64,000 nt of DNA from Yinghuangia soli (GTDB lineage: Bacteria > Actinomycetota > Actinomycetes > Streptomycetales > Streptomycetaceae), in NCBI RefSeq assembly GCF_021502675.1, contig NZ_JAKFHA010000019.1, positions 38,310-102,309 on the forward strand. The letters run 5' to 3'. The notes below the pieces were generated by a model. It was not told the origin of the DNA, ran no database searches, and saw nothing but the letters and a program-made list of their open reading frames with translations. Positions 17,689 through 26,161 of the stretch are shown here, in pieces (position 1 is the stretch's first letter; each line of letters opens with the position of its first letter). The translations under genes and the position numbers were made by a program.

Positions 17689-19494
17689 TCACGGTTGTGC
17701 GAGGGCCTCGTATGTGCCGTGGACCGGGCGGCCGCCGACCAGGGTGAGGAGGACCTTGGTGCGGCCGATGTTCTCGACCGGGATCGTCATGATGTTCTGG
17801 TCGAGGACGATCAGGTCGGCCAGCTTGCCGACCTCGATGGAGCCGGTGTCGCGTTCCTGGCGGAGCTGGTAGGCGCCGTTGAGGGTGATCGCGCGGACCG
17901 CGATGCGGCGGTGCAGGGCCTGGCGGGGCGTCATGGCGCCGTACTTGGCGTACGGGCTGCCGGCCGCGGCCGTGCGGGTGATGACGGTGCGCAGGGCTTC
18001 CCAGTGGTTCAGCGGGTCGACGGGCCAGTCGCTGCCGAGCGAGACGCGTCCGCCCGCGCGGAAGACGGCGCCCTCCGGTTCGTAGTTCTCGAACCGCTCG
18101 GGGCCGAGGAAGGGTTCGACCGTGTCGGTGGAGTCGGGGGCGGGCTTGGCCCAGTGGAAGCCCATCGCGGCGACCACGTCGAGGCGGCCGAAGCGGGGGA
18201 TGTCGGCGGGGCTGACGAGTTCGGCGTGCGCGACGGTCAGGCGGTTGGCGCGGTGGCCCGCGCGGCGGACGGCGGCGAAGGAGTCGAGGGCGACGCGTAC
18301 CGCGCGGTCGCCGATCGCGTGCGCGTGCGGGTCGAGGCCGGCCGCGGCGAGGTCGACCATCAGGGCGTTCAGTTTCTCCGGCGGCCAGTAGACGGCGCCG
18401 CTGTGCGTCCCGGGGACCATGTGGCCGTGCCCGTCGTCGACCAGGTAGGGCTCGAGCACGGCGGCTGTCTGCGCGGGTGCCTGCAGGACGCCGTCGAGGA
18501 AGACCTTGACGTTCCCGACGTGGATGTTCGCCGCGGTCCGGTGGGGTCCCGTGTCGTAGGCGCGGCGGAGCTTGCGCAGTCTGGGCAGCGGGTCCGCCTC
18601 GGTGAGGTCGACGACCGGCGCGAAGTGCGCCCGGGCGGTGAGTTCGCCCCGCGCGGCGAGCGTCGCGAACGTCCGTACGGTGCCCTCGGACGACGCGGCG
18701 TCCATGAACGTGGTGATGCCCTGGGCGCGCAGCGCGGCCAGGGCGGCCTGCGCGTACCGGAGGTTGTCGGCGTCGGTCGGGTCGGGCACGAGCGCCGAGA
18801 CCAGGCGCTGGGCGCCGTCCTGCAGGATGCCGGTGGGTTCCCCCGAGGCGTCGCGTTCGATGGTGCCGGTCGGCGGGTTCGGCGTGTCCCGGGTGATGCC
18901 TGCCAGGGCGAGCGCGCGGCTGTTGACCAGCGAGGTGTGCCCGTCGGTGGAGTTGATGACGATCGGGCGGCGGGTCGGCAGGGTGTCGAGGTCCTTGCGG
19001 GTGACGGTCGTGCCGACCGGCTGCATGGCCTGCACGTACCAGTGTTCCCCCTGTACCCAGCCGTCCGGTTCCTGCGCGGTGTCGCCGGCGAGGTAGCGGG
19101 CGATGACGTCGAGGAATTGCGGGACGGTGAAGGGGGCGTACCCGAAGTCGAGGCCGAGGAGGCCGCTGCCGCCGGAGAGGACGTGCAGGTGGCCGTCGTG
19201 CAGGCCGGGCATCAGCATCCGGCCGCGCAGGTCGACCACGCGGGTGCGGCGGCCGATGTAGGTGGCGGCTCCCTTGTCGGTGCCGACGTAGACGATGCGG
19301 CCGTCGCGTATGGCGACCGCCTTCTTGATGCTGTCGCGGTAGTCGACCGTCCAGACGTAGCCGTTGGTCAGGACGGTGTCCGCGTCGCAGCGGGCGGCCT
19401 CGGCCGGCCCGGCGAGCACGGTGGTGCCGACGGTCGTGCCGACGGCGGCGGCGATGCCGGCGAGGACGGTTCTGCGGCTGGGTGTGGTGTCCAT
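17689..19494 (-). CDS. Tat-exported amidohydrolase, YtcJ/amidohydrolase-3 family
   Basis: 601 residues. Twin-arginine signal MDTTPSRRTVLAGIAAAVG with cleavage expected after AGPAEA near residue 33. The enzyme part reads DTVLTNGYVWTVD, then the metal-binding HDGHLHVLSGG near residue 100, the H...HAIGDRAVRVALD block near 365-380, and late SLGSDWPVDPLNHWEALRT. This is the family of imidase-like metal hydrolases that act on cyclic amides or N-formyl substrates. The particular substrate is unknown. Start at ATG 19494 behind AAGGG. It is divergent from a LacI regulator with a shared palindromic operator region. Confidence 0.85.
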   Translation of the reverse strand: MDTTPSRRTVLAGIAAAVGTTVGTTVLAGPAEAARCDADTVLTNGYVWTVDYRDSIKKAVAIRDGRIVYVGTDKGAATYIGRRTRVVDLRGRMLMPGLHDGHLHVLSGGSGLLGLDFGYAPFTVPQFLDVIARYLAGDTAQEPDGWVQGEHWYVQAMQPVGTTVTRKDLDTLPTRRPIVINSTDGHTSLVNSRALALAGITRDTPNPPTGTIERDASGEPTGILQDGAQRLVSALVPDPTDADNLRYAQAALAALRAQGITTFMDAASSEGTVRTFATLAARGELTARAHFAPVVDLTEADPLPRLRKLRRAYDTGPHRTAANIHVGNVKVFLDGVLQAPAQTAAVLEPYLVDDGHGHMVPGTHSGAVYWPPEKLNALMVDLAAAGLDPHAHAIGDRAVRVALDSFAAVRRAGHRANRLTVAHAELVSPADIPRFGRLDVVAAMGFHWAKPAPDSTDTVEPFLGPERFENYEPEGAVFRAGGRVSLGSDWPVDPLNHWEALRTVITRTAAAGSPYAKYGAMTPRQALHRRIAVRAITLNGAYQLRQERDTGSIEVGKLADLIVLDQNIMTIPVENIGRTKVLLTLVGGRPVHGTYEALAQP

Positions 19495-19573
19495 GCTGGT
19501 CCCTTGCTCTGTCCGCGGTGGGCAGAGCCGATGCTGAGTGGTGTCACGCGCAACCACAACCCGCGTAATGGTT

Positions 19574-19613
19574 CGGAATTCGTTGATTAATCCGCCTGTC
19601 ATGACGAATTCCG
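19574..19613. promoter_or_regulatory. Paired palindromic operator, LacI/amidohydrolase
   Basis: CGGAATTCGT at 19574-19583 and its exact reverse complement ACGAATTCCG at 19604-19613. The centres are 30 bases apart (about three helical turns), and the region lies just before the LacI start at 19626. Likely autoregulatory site that also covers the amidohydrolase promoter. Confidence 0.6.
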
Positions 19614-19625
19614 TAGGATCCAAGC

Positions 19626-20621
19626 ATGCGACGGACACGGCTCGTTGATGTCGCCGCGGCGGCGGAGGTGTCGCGGGCGACCGTCACCAACGCCCTGAAC
19701 GGCACCGGGCGGATGAGCGCGGCGACCCGGACCCGCGTACGCGCGGTCGCCGCCGACCTCGGCTACCGGACCGCGCCGCGCACGCTGGCGCTCAGCGTCA
19801 CCGCGCGGGGCGGCCTCCAGTGGGACTTCCTCTCCGTGCACTACTACGCCGCCATGGTGAACGCCGCGACCGCGGCGGCGCACCGCCTCGGATACGGGCT
19901 GACCATCCTGCCTGCCGGGATCACCGCGTGGGACGTGCCGGCGGCCACCGGCGCCCTCATCCTCGACTCGCCGGCCGAGGACCGCCTGGCCGAACAGGCC
20001 GCGCAGGCCGCCCTGCCCCTCGCCTTCGTCGGCCGCCCGGCCGACATGCGTACCGCGGGCTGGGTGGACAACGACCATGCGGGCTCCGTGCGCACGGTTC
20101 TCGACCACTTGGCCGGACAGGGCGCCCGCCGTATCGCGCTGATGGCGGGCGACTGCACCGACCACTACACCCGCGCGTGCGTCGCGGCCTACCGCGACTG
20201 GTGCCGCGAGAACAGCGGCTACGAGCGGGTGGCGGCTTTCGAGTTCGGCCGGGACACGGCAGGGGAACTGCTCGGCGGCCCCGGGCGGCCCGACGCCGTG
20301 TACGGGATCTACGAGGACATGGGCCGCCAACTCCTGGCCGCCGCAGACCGGAACGGGCTCCGCGTGCCCGACGACGTACTGGTCGCCTGCTTCAGCGAGG
20401 ACCCGTCGTACGCCCTGACCACGCCGCCCGTCACGACGGTGTCCCACACGCCGCAGGCCGGCGGGCGGTTGGCGGTGGAGGGGCTCGTCCGGATGATCGA
20501 GGGCGGCGTCCGGCAACGGCCCACCGTCGTGCCGACCCGGCTCGTCGTACGAGCGTCCACGCTGCGCAATCGCCCCGACGGTGAGCGGCGCCGGCCGGGG
20601 CTATCCGCATCCCCGCCCTGA
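19626..20621 (+). CDS. LacI-family transcriptional repressor
   Basis: 331 residues. The N-terminal LacI helix-turn-helix reads RLVDVAAAAEVSRATVTNAL, then GTGRMSAATRTRV and the hinge. The periplasmic-binding-protein-like effector domain spans about 60-330 (VDNDHAGSVRTVLDHLAGQG, RIALMAGDC, TTVSHTPQAGGRLAVEGL). It probably represses the divergent amidohydrolase gene and itself through the GAATTC palindromes at 19574-19613. The effector is not predictable; a sugar, nucleoside or amide is possible. Confidence 0.88.
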   Translation: MRRTRLVDVAAAAEVSRATVTNALNGTGRMSAATRTRVRAVAADLGYRTAPRTLALSVTARGGLQWDFLSVHYYAAMVNAATAAAHRLGYGLTILPAGITAWDVPAATGALILDSPAEDRLAEQAAQAALPLAFVGRPADMRTAGWVDNDHAGSVRTVLDHLAGQGARRIALMAGDCTDHYTRACVAAYRDWCRENSGYERVAAFEFGRDTAGELLGGPGRPDAVYGIYEDMGRQLLAAADRNGLRVPDDVLVACFSEDPSYALTTPPVTTVSHTPQAGGRLAVEGLVRMIEGGVRQRPTVVPTRLVVRASTLRNRPDGERRRPGLSASPP

Positions 20622-20641
20622 CTGCGGTGAGCCGTCACAGT

Positions 20642-21196
20642 TCAGGAGGCGGCGATGCGTGACTTCTTGACCTTGTTGCCGCAGGTGTTCATGGCGCACC
20701 AACGGCGGTTTCCTCCGCGGCTGGTGTCGAGGAACAGCCCCGCGCAGCCGGGGCCTTCGCAGTTCTTGATGCGGCCGCGGTCAGGACCTCCGAGGACGCG
20801 AATGGCGTCCGCGGCAAGGACTCCGAGGGCGTCGGCGACGGGAGCGGCCTCCGTCAGGCGCCATCCTGCGCTTCCTCGTTCCAGTGCAGCCTTCGCGTGC
20901 CCGGCGGCGGCTATCGCGTTGAGGGTGCGGACGTCCGTGGATTTCGGCTTTTCACCTGCGGCGATCGCCGATCCCATGCGGTAGATCGTCTCGCGCAATT
21001 CGACGGCGTCCTGCAGATCGGCCGGCGTCACGTCTGCGACATCGAGCCCCGCGGCCCCCAGCCACAGCTTCAGCCGTGCTGTGTCGGTCAGCCGCTCCCT
21101 CGGCGCCCGGCCCGCGCGATCGCTGACGGTGGCGGTGAACCGGAATGCCAGGACCTCGTTGTCCATCCGGAACACCCGACGAACGTCCTCGGTCAT
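20642..21196 (-). CDS. ABATE/CGNR zinc-finger protein, putative regulator
   Basis: 184 residues. The N-terminal ABATE-type helical domain (LAFRFTATVSDRAG, then LWLGAAGLDVADVTPADLQDAVELRE in two parts) is followed by a C-terminal CGNR zinc knuckle: CEGPGCAGLFLD, then RRWCAMNTCGNKVKKSR, with four cysteines. Family members are thought to bind DNA, mainly from the finger and genomic context. The two identical palindromes in its own divergent promoter fit an autoregulator. Start ATG 21196 follows GGAGG by five bases. Confidence 0.82.
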   Translation of the reverse strand: MTEDVRRVFRMDNEVLAFRFTATVSDRAGRAPRERLTDTARLKLWLGAAGLDVADVTPADLQDAVELRETIYRMGSAIAAGEKPKSTDVRTLNAIAAAGHAKAALERGSAGWRLTEAAPVADALGVLAADAIRVLGGPDRGRIKNCEGPGCAGLFLDTSRGGNRRWCAMNTCGNKVKKSRIAAS

Positions 21197-21227
21197 TCCA
21201 ACCTCCGCAGTGGGCGGCAACACGCCG

Positions 21228-21294
21228 GAACCGCTTCAGACGGTTCACTGCGATGGTAACTCCGTGGCATCCTTGAACCGCTTCAGACGGTTCA
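21228..21294. promoter_or_regulatory. Two identical 20-bp palindromic operators
   Basis: GAACCGCTTCAGACGGTTCA occurs exactly at 21228-21247 and 21275-21294, 47 bases apart. Each copy is itself an inverted repeat (GAACCG, 7 bases, CGGTTC). Two partial copies (GGTTCAGAGG) follow and run into the ribosome site of the plus-strand dehydrogenase. They lie between the divergent CGNR regulator and the dehydrogenase and are probably bound by the CGNR protein. Confidence 0.65.
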
Positions 21295-21313
21295 GAGGGT
21301 TCAGAGGGAAGGG

Positions 21314-22186
21314 GTGCTCGGCGTGGGCAGCATCGCGGTCATCGGCCTGGGAGCCATGGGGCGACCCATCGCGCGCAACCTCTTGGAGGCCGGCCACGAA
21401 GTCGTGGTATGGAACCGCTCCGACGGACCTGCCGACGCACTCGTGGCCGAGGGTGCCCGCCGCGCCGCTTCGGTCGCCGAGGCCATGCACACTCCGGTGG
21501 TCTTCTCGATCCTGTCCGACGACCGGGCCGTCGCCGAGACGTTCCTCGACACCGGCGTCCTCGCGCAGACCCCGCGCGGGACCGTCCACGTCAACCTCGG
21601 CACGGTGAGCGCCGCGCTGGCCCGCCGGGCCGAAGCAGCGCACGCCGAGCACGGCGTCGGGTACGTCGCGGCCCCGGTCTTCGGCCGCGTCCCGGTCGCC
21701 GAAGCCGGGGCGCTCAACGTCCTCGCGGCCGGCGACCCGGCACTGCTCGACCGCGTGCAGCCGTTCTTCGACGTGATCGGCTCGCGGACCTGGCGGCTCG
21801 GGGAACGTCCAGAGCAGGCCAACACCGTGAAGATCCTCGGGAATTACCTGATCGCGTGCGCGATCCAGTCGCTGGGCGAGGCGGTCAGCGTCGCGGAAAG
21901 GGCCGGCGTCGACCCCATGCAGTTCGTCGACCTGCTGAGCTCGACACTCTTCCCCGGCCCCGTCTACTCCGGCTACGGCTCGATGATCGCCGAACGCCGC
22001 TACCAACCCGCCGGATTCACCACCGTCCTGGGCCGCAAGGACCTCCACCTCGCGCTCCAGGCAGCAGCGGACCAGGACATCCCCCTCCCGATCGGCGAAC
22101 TGCTGCGTACCGTCTTCGACAACGCCATCGCCGCCGGCCACGAGGCAGACGACTGGGCAGCCATCGCGGAACAGCAGCCGCGGTGA
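21314..22186 (+). CDS. NAD(P)-dependent beta-hydroxyacid dehydrogenase-like protein
   Basis: 290 residues. N-terminal Rossmann domain SIAVIGLGAMGRPIARNLLE with GxGxxG at about residues 11-16. The beta-hydroxyacid dehydrogenase/6-phosphogluconate family continues with GTVHVNLGTVS, YVAAPVFGRVPVAEAGALNV and the NTVKILGNYLIACAIQSLGEA helix, whose lysine is the catalytic K of this family. 3-Hydroxyisobutyrate-dehydrogenase-like or imine-reductase-like activity is possible. GTG 21314 has GAGGG five bases upstream; GTG 21323 is equally possible. Expression is probably set by the GAACCG palindromes just upstream. Confidence 0.82.
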   Translation: MLGVGSIAVIGLGAMGRPIARNLLEAGHEVVVWNRSDGPADALVAEGARRAASVAEAMHTPVVFSILSDDRAVAETFLDTGVLAQTPRGTVHVNLGTVSAALARRAEAAHAEHGVGYVAAPVFGRVPVAEAGALNVLAAGDPALLDRVQPFFDVIGSRTWRLGERPEQANTVKILGNYLIACAIQSLGEAVSVAERAGVDPMQFVDLLSSTLFPGPVYSGYGSMIAERRYQPAGFTTVLGRKDLHLALQAAADQDIPLPIGELLRTVFDNAIAAGHEADDWAAIAEQQPR

Positions 22187-22216
22187 CCACAGCGGCCGCC
22201 GGTATGCTGCCGCGGC

Positions 22217-22876
22217 TCAGCTCCGGTCGCGGTCCATCGCCGCTGCCCAGTCCTTGATGTACGGGTCGGAGTGGACCCGGGCTGACGCGATCGTGGTTTC
22301 CAGCAGTTCGCGCAGGGCCGGCGGATATGCCGAACGGGAGTCGGGCAGGCTCCTCGCCAAGCGCCAAATGAGCTGCAGGTCAGCGGTTTCGACCAACACC
22401 CTCAGGGACGCCTCCAGCCAGGCGTCCGCGATGTCCCCCAGCCTGTCCAGAGCGGGATCGCGTACCGTGCCGCTTTCGTACGCCGCGGATCGGCCTCGCC
22501 TCAAGGGCGCATGGGTCCAGTACCAGGCCCGCTCAGCGCCTGCTCGCTCGGCATCCGTGCCGTCGCGCAGGTAGTCGAGCAGGGCCTCCGCCACCCGGCG
22601 GCGTCCGAATGCGTAGACCGCCGGCTCGACGAACCAGAGGCAGAAACTGGGATCCGGGTCGTAGACCGATGCGGCCATCAGCGGGGCGAACAGCTCCTCG
22701 GGCAGACTTGCGCGCTCCAGCAGGGGTTTTCGCACCGCGTGGGCGAGGTGGCGGGCCGGGTTGTCCGGTTTCGCCGCGAGGTCCGCGACGTCCTCGACGT
22801 CCATCAGGCGGGCCACTTCGGTCGCGCAGGTCAGGAAGGAACGCGGTCCCGCAGCGTTCTCGGTTTCGTCGGCCAT
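22217..22876 (-). CDS. Conserved hypothetical protein
   Basis: 219 residues, soluble and mostly helical. Readable blocks are ARHLAHAVRKPLLERASLPE, SVYDPDPSFCLWFVEP, WYWTHAP and LQLIWRLARSLPDSRSAYPP. I see no catalytic motif, signal peptide or membrane segment. The length and composition recall small uncharacterised Streptomyces proteins resembling HEAT-type or immunity-like helical proteins. No function assigned. ATG 22876 is used because AGGA lies eight bases upstream. It converges on the dehydrogenase gene with only 30 bases between stops. Confidence 0.65.
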   Translation of the reverse strand: MADETENAAGPRSFLTCATEVARLMDVEDVADLAAKPDNPARHLAHAVRKPLLERASLPEELFAPLMAASVYDPDPSFCLWFVEPAVYAFGRRRVAEALLDYLRDGTDAERAGAERAWYWTHAPLRRGRSAAYESGTVRDPALDRLGDIADAWLEASLRVLVETADLQLIWRLARSLPDSRSAYPPALRELLETTIASARVHSDPYIKDWAAAMDRDRS

Positions 22877-22915
22877 GGGAGGCATCCTGCCGGTTGCGGC
22901 GTTCCGGCGGTGCAG

Positions 22916-23356
22916 TCAGCCGAGTTCCTCGACGAGGCCGATGATGACGCCGGACGGACCGCGGACGTAGCCGTACCGGACGTAGTTCTCGTACTGCGCG
23001 ATCTCCCCCACCAACTCGGCGCCGTGGCGGCTCTGCAACCGGGCTACGAGTTCGTCTACCGCGTCCACAGCGAAGGTCAGACGCGGGATGCCCGGAGTGT
23101 TGACGGGTTCCCATGGGGCGGCGCCGGTGGCCGGGGGCCTTTGGAACGTCGACAGTTCGACGCGGCCGCTGCCGTCCGGGGTTCGGACGAAAGCCATGTC
23201 GGCCCGTACGCCCTTGAGCCCCACGAGCTGGTCCACCCACTCGCCCTCGACGGTCGTCTCGCCCTCGACCTCCAGGCCGAGTTCGACGAAGAACGCGACG
23301 GCGGCGGCGAGATCCTCGACCACGATGCCGACGTGGTCCATGCGGCGGACCGCCAT
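22916..23356 (-). CDS. VOC-family (glyoxalase-fold) protein
   Basis: 146 residues. Vicinal-oxygen-chelate fold: MDHVGIVVEDLAAAVAFFVE at the start (His as first metal ligand), VELSTFQRP in the middle (Glu), and the second module PRLTFAVDAVDELVARL...RYGYVRGPSGVIIGLVEEL. It may be a glyoxalase-like isomerase, dioxygenase or drug-binding protein; the sequence does not decide. ATG 23356 has GGAGG with ideal spacing, and in-frame upstream codons lack one. Confidence 0.82.
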   Translation of the reverse strand: MAVRRMDHVGIVVEDLAAAVAFFVELGLEVEGETTVEGEWVDQLVGLKGVRADMAFVRTPDGSGRVELSTFQRPPATGAAPWEPVNTPGIPRLTFAVDAVDELVARLQSRHGAELVGEIAQYENYVRYGYVRGPSGVIIGLVEELG

Positions 23357-23405
23357 CCTTGCCTCCCTTTGCAAGATCCGATGCTGCGTCCGACCCTACT
23401 GCTGC

Positions 23406-23519
23406 TCAGCGCAAATGGGTTGATACCGCCGCGGTGAAGGCGCGTATGCGTGCCTCGAAATCGCGTTCGCGTTCCTTGAGGTCGTCCGAGTCTGCGGCCC
23501 TGCGTAGGGTCGGTGGCTG
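23406..23519 (-). pseudogene. Short C-terminal remnant of an unknown protein
   Basis: On the minus strand an open stretch ends with SDDLKERERDFEARIRAF, then TAAVSTHLR and a stop at 23406. It looks like a charged C-terminal helix of a real protein, but upstream it runs straight into the antisense of the kinase gene. It may be debris associated with the integrase remnant at the other end of that gene. Confidence 0.25.
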
Positions 23520-23546
23520 GTGTCTTCCCGGTGGCGTGGAGGTGTG

Positions 23547-24575
23547 GTGGGTTCGCTGGGTGATGTCCGGTTCGACGTCGTGGGTGTGGGTGCCCTCAAT
23601 GTCGATGTCGTGGTGGATGTGTCCGGAGCGGGCTGGGCGCTTCGCGATGACGAGGCCGCGGTCGGCGCGGGCGAGATGGCCCGTCTGCTGGGGAGGGCCG
23701 CGCCGCTGCCGCGGCGGATCGTTCTGGGCGGTTCGGCCTTCAACACGGTCGCCGCGCTGGCCCGGCGGCAGTCGCTGTCGCGGCTCGGGTTCGTCGGGGT
23801 CGAAGGGGAAGTGCCTTTCGGGGCAACGTCGTTTCGCGAACACCTTCGCGGGCTCGGGGTCGATGTGGCGGCGCTCGGAACAGCGCCCGGCCACGCCGGC
23901 ATCTGCCTCGCACTCGAAGACCGAGGCGTGCGGAGTCTGCGCATCGCGCCGGGAGCCAACGTGTCGATGGCCGACCATGTGGCCGCGGTCGACGTCGCCG
24001 AGTACCTGGCGCGTGCCCGGGTGGTGCACCTGACGTCTTTCCTGGACGAGCGAACGCCGGAGACATTGGCCGACCTCCTGGCAGACCTGCGCAAGCGTCC
24101 GACGCGGCCGCTGGTGTGCCTCGATCCCGGACACGACTGGTGCGTACGGCCGGACGCTGCTGTGCGGAGCCTGGTGGGGATGGCCGACTTGGTGCTGGTC
24201 AACGAGCGCGAGTTGGCGGACCTCGGCAACGCGGTCGACCTGGAACGGGTCACCGTAGTGGTCAAACGCCCCGGCCATGCGGTCATTCACCGGGACGGCG
24301 CGGCGCAGCGCGTCGACGGCGGGCCGCCGTTGCGCACGGACGAGATCAAGCATCCGACGGGCGCAGGCGACGCCTTCGCCGCAGGCCTGCTGGCGGCCTT
24401 GACCGGGAATACGCAGAAGGCCGGGACCCGCGGAGCGAGGGGACTGCCGTCCGACCTCGCTGAGCCGGTGCGCTCCGGACTGGTCGCGGCCCGCACGCAC
24501 CTTCTGGAGGGCCGGGACCAAGGTCTTGCGGGGGCGGGCCCAGTCCCTCTCATCAAGGGCTTGACGAAGGGCTGA
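23547..24575 (+). CDS. PfkB-family carbohydrate/nucleoside kinase
   Basis: 342 residues from GTG 23547, with GGAGG four bases upstream (an upstream GTG at 23520 is in frame). The ribokinase fold shows DVVGVGALNVDVVVDV at the start, then GGSAFNTVAALAR near 70 (PfkB motif 1) and the catalytic anion-hole motif HPTGAGDAFAAGLLAAL near 280, with Asp as base. Substrates of this broad family include sugars, nucleosides and adenosine; none can be fixed here. The gene is flanked by a short remnant and by a decayed integrase, so it may have arrived on a mobile segment. Confidence 0.82.
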   Translation: MGSLGDVRFDVVGVGALNVDVVVDVSGAGWALRDDEAAVGAGEMARLLGRAAPLPRRIVLGGSAFNTVAALARRQSLSRLGFVGVEGEVPFGATSFREHLRGLGVDVAALGTAPGHAGICLALEDRGVRSLRIAPGANVSMADHVAAVDVAEYLARARVVHLTSFLDERTPETLADLLADLRKRPTRPLVCLDPGHDWCVRPDAAVRSLVGMADLVLVNERELADLGNAVDLERVTVVVKRPGHAVIHRDGAAQRVDGGPPLRTDEIKHPTGAGDAFAAGLLAALTGNTQKAGTRGARGLPSDLAEPVRSGLVAARTHLLEGRDQGLAGAGPVPLIKGLTKG

Positions 24576-24589
24576 CGTGGGTCCAGTCG

Positions 24590-24790
24590 ACGTCGCCGAG
24601 CCCGAAGCCCGGCAGTTCCGAGGCCCTGGCCCCGGAGGTGACGCAACAGGACAGCAGGGCCCGGTCCCGGGCGCATCCCAATTGCTCGAACAGCTCGTTC
24701 CACTGCCCGTCGGGGATGGCCCGCGGCTGAAGGACATGTGGAAGCCGTAGAAGCCGTGAACCACGGTGCCGAGCACCGCGATGCGGCTCC
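24590..24790 (-). pseudogene. Degenerate tyrosine-recombinase (integrase) fragment
   Basis: Minus-strand translation near 24590-24740 reads QPRAIPDGQWNELFEQLG, then CARDRALLSCCVTSGARASE and LGDVDWTH, which matches the start of the tyrosine-recombinase catalytic domain including the conserved Arg of GARASEL. In another frame just upstream, TVVHGFYGFHMSF resembles the end of the core-binding domain (the INH-LS-L-FY-FH pattern). The frames do not join and the His/Tyr catalytic half is gone, so this is a frameshifted, truncated relic of a mobile element. Confidence 0.6.
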
Positions 24791-24955
24791 CCCCAGACGG
24801 CTTCCACCCGCGCAGTGGACCACACGGCGGCCCTCGGCCGCACGCGGGAAATTGACGGGAATGCGGTGTGACGAATCGACCTCCTCAAACGTGTAGATCA
24901 TGGCGGGACCGCTCGTTCCCGCCTTGGGGTCGTGACCGCTTGACGGGGAGCGTGC

Positions 24956-25957
24956 ATGCTGAGGATCCACTTCACCGAACAGGACCTGGCGCGGACGAGA
25001 TTGGCGGCGACGTCCGGCCCCTTTGTCGAGACTTGTGCGGCGTTCTCGCTGCTGCACCGCGGTGCCGGGGCGACGCTGTTCGACGGGTGGCGGGAGGTCA
25101 CACGTACGCGGATGACGCCGCAGGCGTACCAACTCGCCGGCCTGCTGTCCCGGCGGGCCAAGTGGAGTGTGGAACTCTGGACGCTGGGCGGCGCGCCCGT
25201 GGACTCGCTCGACCAGCCGCTCGACACCATCCAGTCGTCCCCCAAACGGCTCAGCAGCGAGGTCGTACGCGCCGGCAGCCGCTTTCAACTCCCCCGCTGG
25301 GCCCGGGATCTCGCCGTCGCGGACCGCGATGCGCTGCGCGAACTCGACGTGGCGATCCGAGCCGTCCACGACGCGGCGGTGGCGCCGTACTGGCCGCGCA
25401 TCCGGGCCCACCACCACGCGGTGCATGCGGCGTCGATGCAGGCGTTCCGCGACGGGGGCCTCGCGCGCGTGCTGGAGCAGCTGCATCCGGCGGTGCATTG
25501 GCGGCCGCCGGTCCTGGAGGTGCCCACGCGGTACGACCACGGCGACTTCCATCTGGAGGGCCAGGGACTCATCATCGCGCCGACCGTCTTCGGCTGGCCG
25601 TTCCCGCACGGCGACACCGCCCCGCTGGAGCCGGGCGCGCCGAACGTCCTCTACATCCCGACGGCCATCTCGGTGGCTGCACCCTCCTGGGCGGCGTGGA
25701 TCAGCGGCCAGGACAGCTTCAAGCGGGCCTCCGAACTGATGGGCCGTACACGGGCGATAGTGCTGGACGCGGTCGCCGACCACGGCCCGTGCACGACGTC
25801 GCAACTCGCCGCGCGCATCGGCTTACCGGTGTCGTCGACCAGCGAGCACGCGACAATCCTGCGCAACGCCGGCCTCATCGCCACCCGCCGCGACCGCAAC
25901 AAGGCGTGGCACACCCTGACGGCGGTGGGTGCCGCGGTGCTCAACGGTCCCGCGTAG
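24956..25957 (+). CDS. DUF5937/ArsR-type winged-helix regulator with a TTA codon
   Basis: 333 residues. The N-terminal DUF5937 domain (MLRIHFTEQDLARTRLAATS) is followed by an ArsR-like winged helix at about 260-333 (RAIVLDAVADHGPCTTSQLA, then STSEHATILRNAGLIATRRD). It presumably represses transcription and may respond to a ligand bound by the long N-terminal domain. Leu290 is encoded by TTA at 25823. TTA is the rare bldA-dependent codon in Streptomyces, so translation may be tied to development. ATG 24956 follows GGGGAG by five bases. The divergent or target gene is not obvious. Confidence 0.82.
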   Translation: MLRIHFTEQDLARTRLAATSGPFVETCAAFSLLHRGAGATLFDGWREVTRTRMTPQAYQLAGLLSRRAKWSVELWTLGGAPVDSLDQPLDTIQSSPKRLSSEVVRAGSRFQLPRWARDLAVADRDALRELDVAIRAVHDAAVAPYWPRIRAHHHAVHAASMQAFRDGGLARVLEQLHPAVHWRPPVLEVPTRYDHGDFHLEGQGLIIAPTVFGWPFPHGDTAPLEPGAPNVLYIPTAISVAAPSWAAWISGQDSFKRASELMGRTRAIVLDAVADHGPCTTSQLAARIGLPVSSTSEHATILRNAGLIATRRDRNKAWHTLTAVGAAVLNGPA

Positions 25958-26083
25958 CCGCCCTGCGGCACGTCGTACGTCACCTCGCCGGCCGTTTCGG
26001 CAGAGCCCGAAAGTACGTGACGGGTGCGTGCGGCCGACCGAGGATGAGGTCCCCGGGGCGCCCCTACGCCCCGGCCATGGTCA

Positions 26084-26117
26084 CCCGCCCTCCGCATCCG
26101 TGCGGCCGGAGGGCGGG
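26084..26117. terminator. Bidirectional terminator
   Basis: Perfect 11-bp stem CCCGCCCTCCG (26084-26094) and CGGAGGGCGGG (26107-26117), loop of 12. It sits between convergent genes ending at 25957 (+) and 26162 (-). Confidence 0.75.
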
Positions 26118-26161
26118 GCGACCGCGGCGATCGATCGCAGGCGTCCGGCTGTCGATGCGCC

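Noticed and set aside
24287..25804. A 505-codon minus-strand frame across the regulator gene
   Set aside because: Antisense to the DUF5937/ArsR gene, which has a family match and ribosome site.
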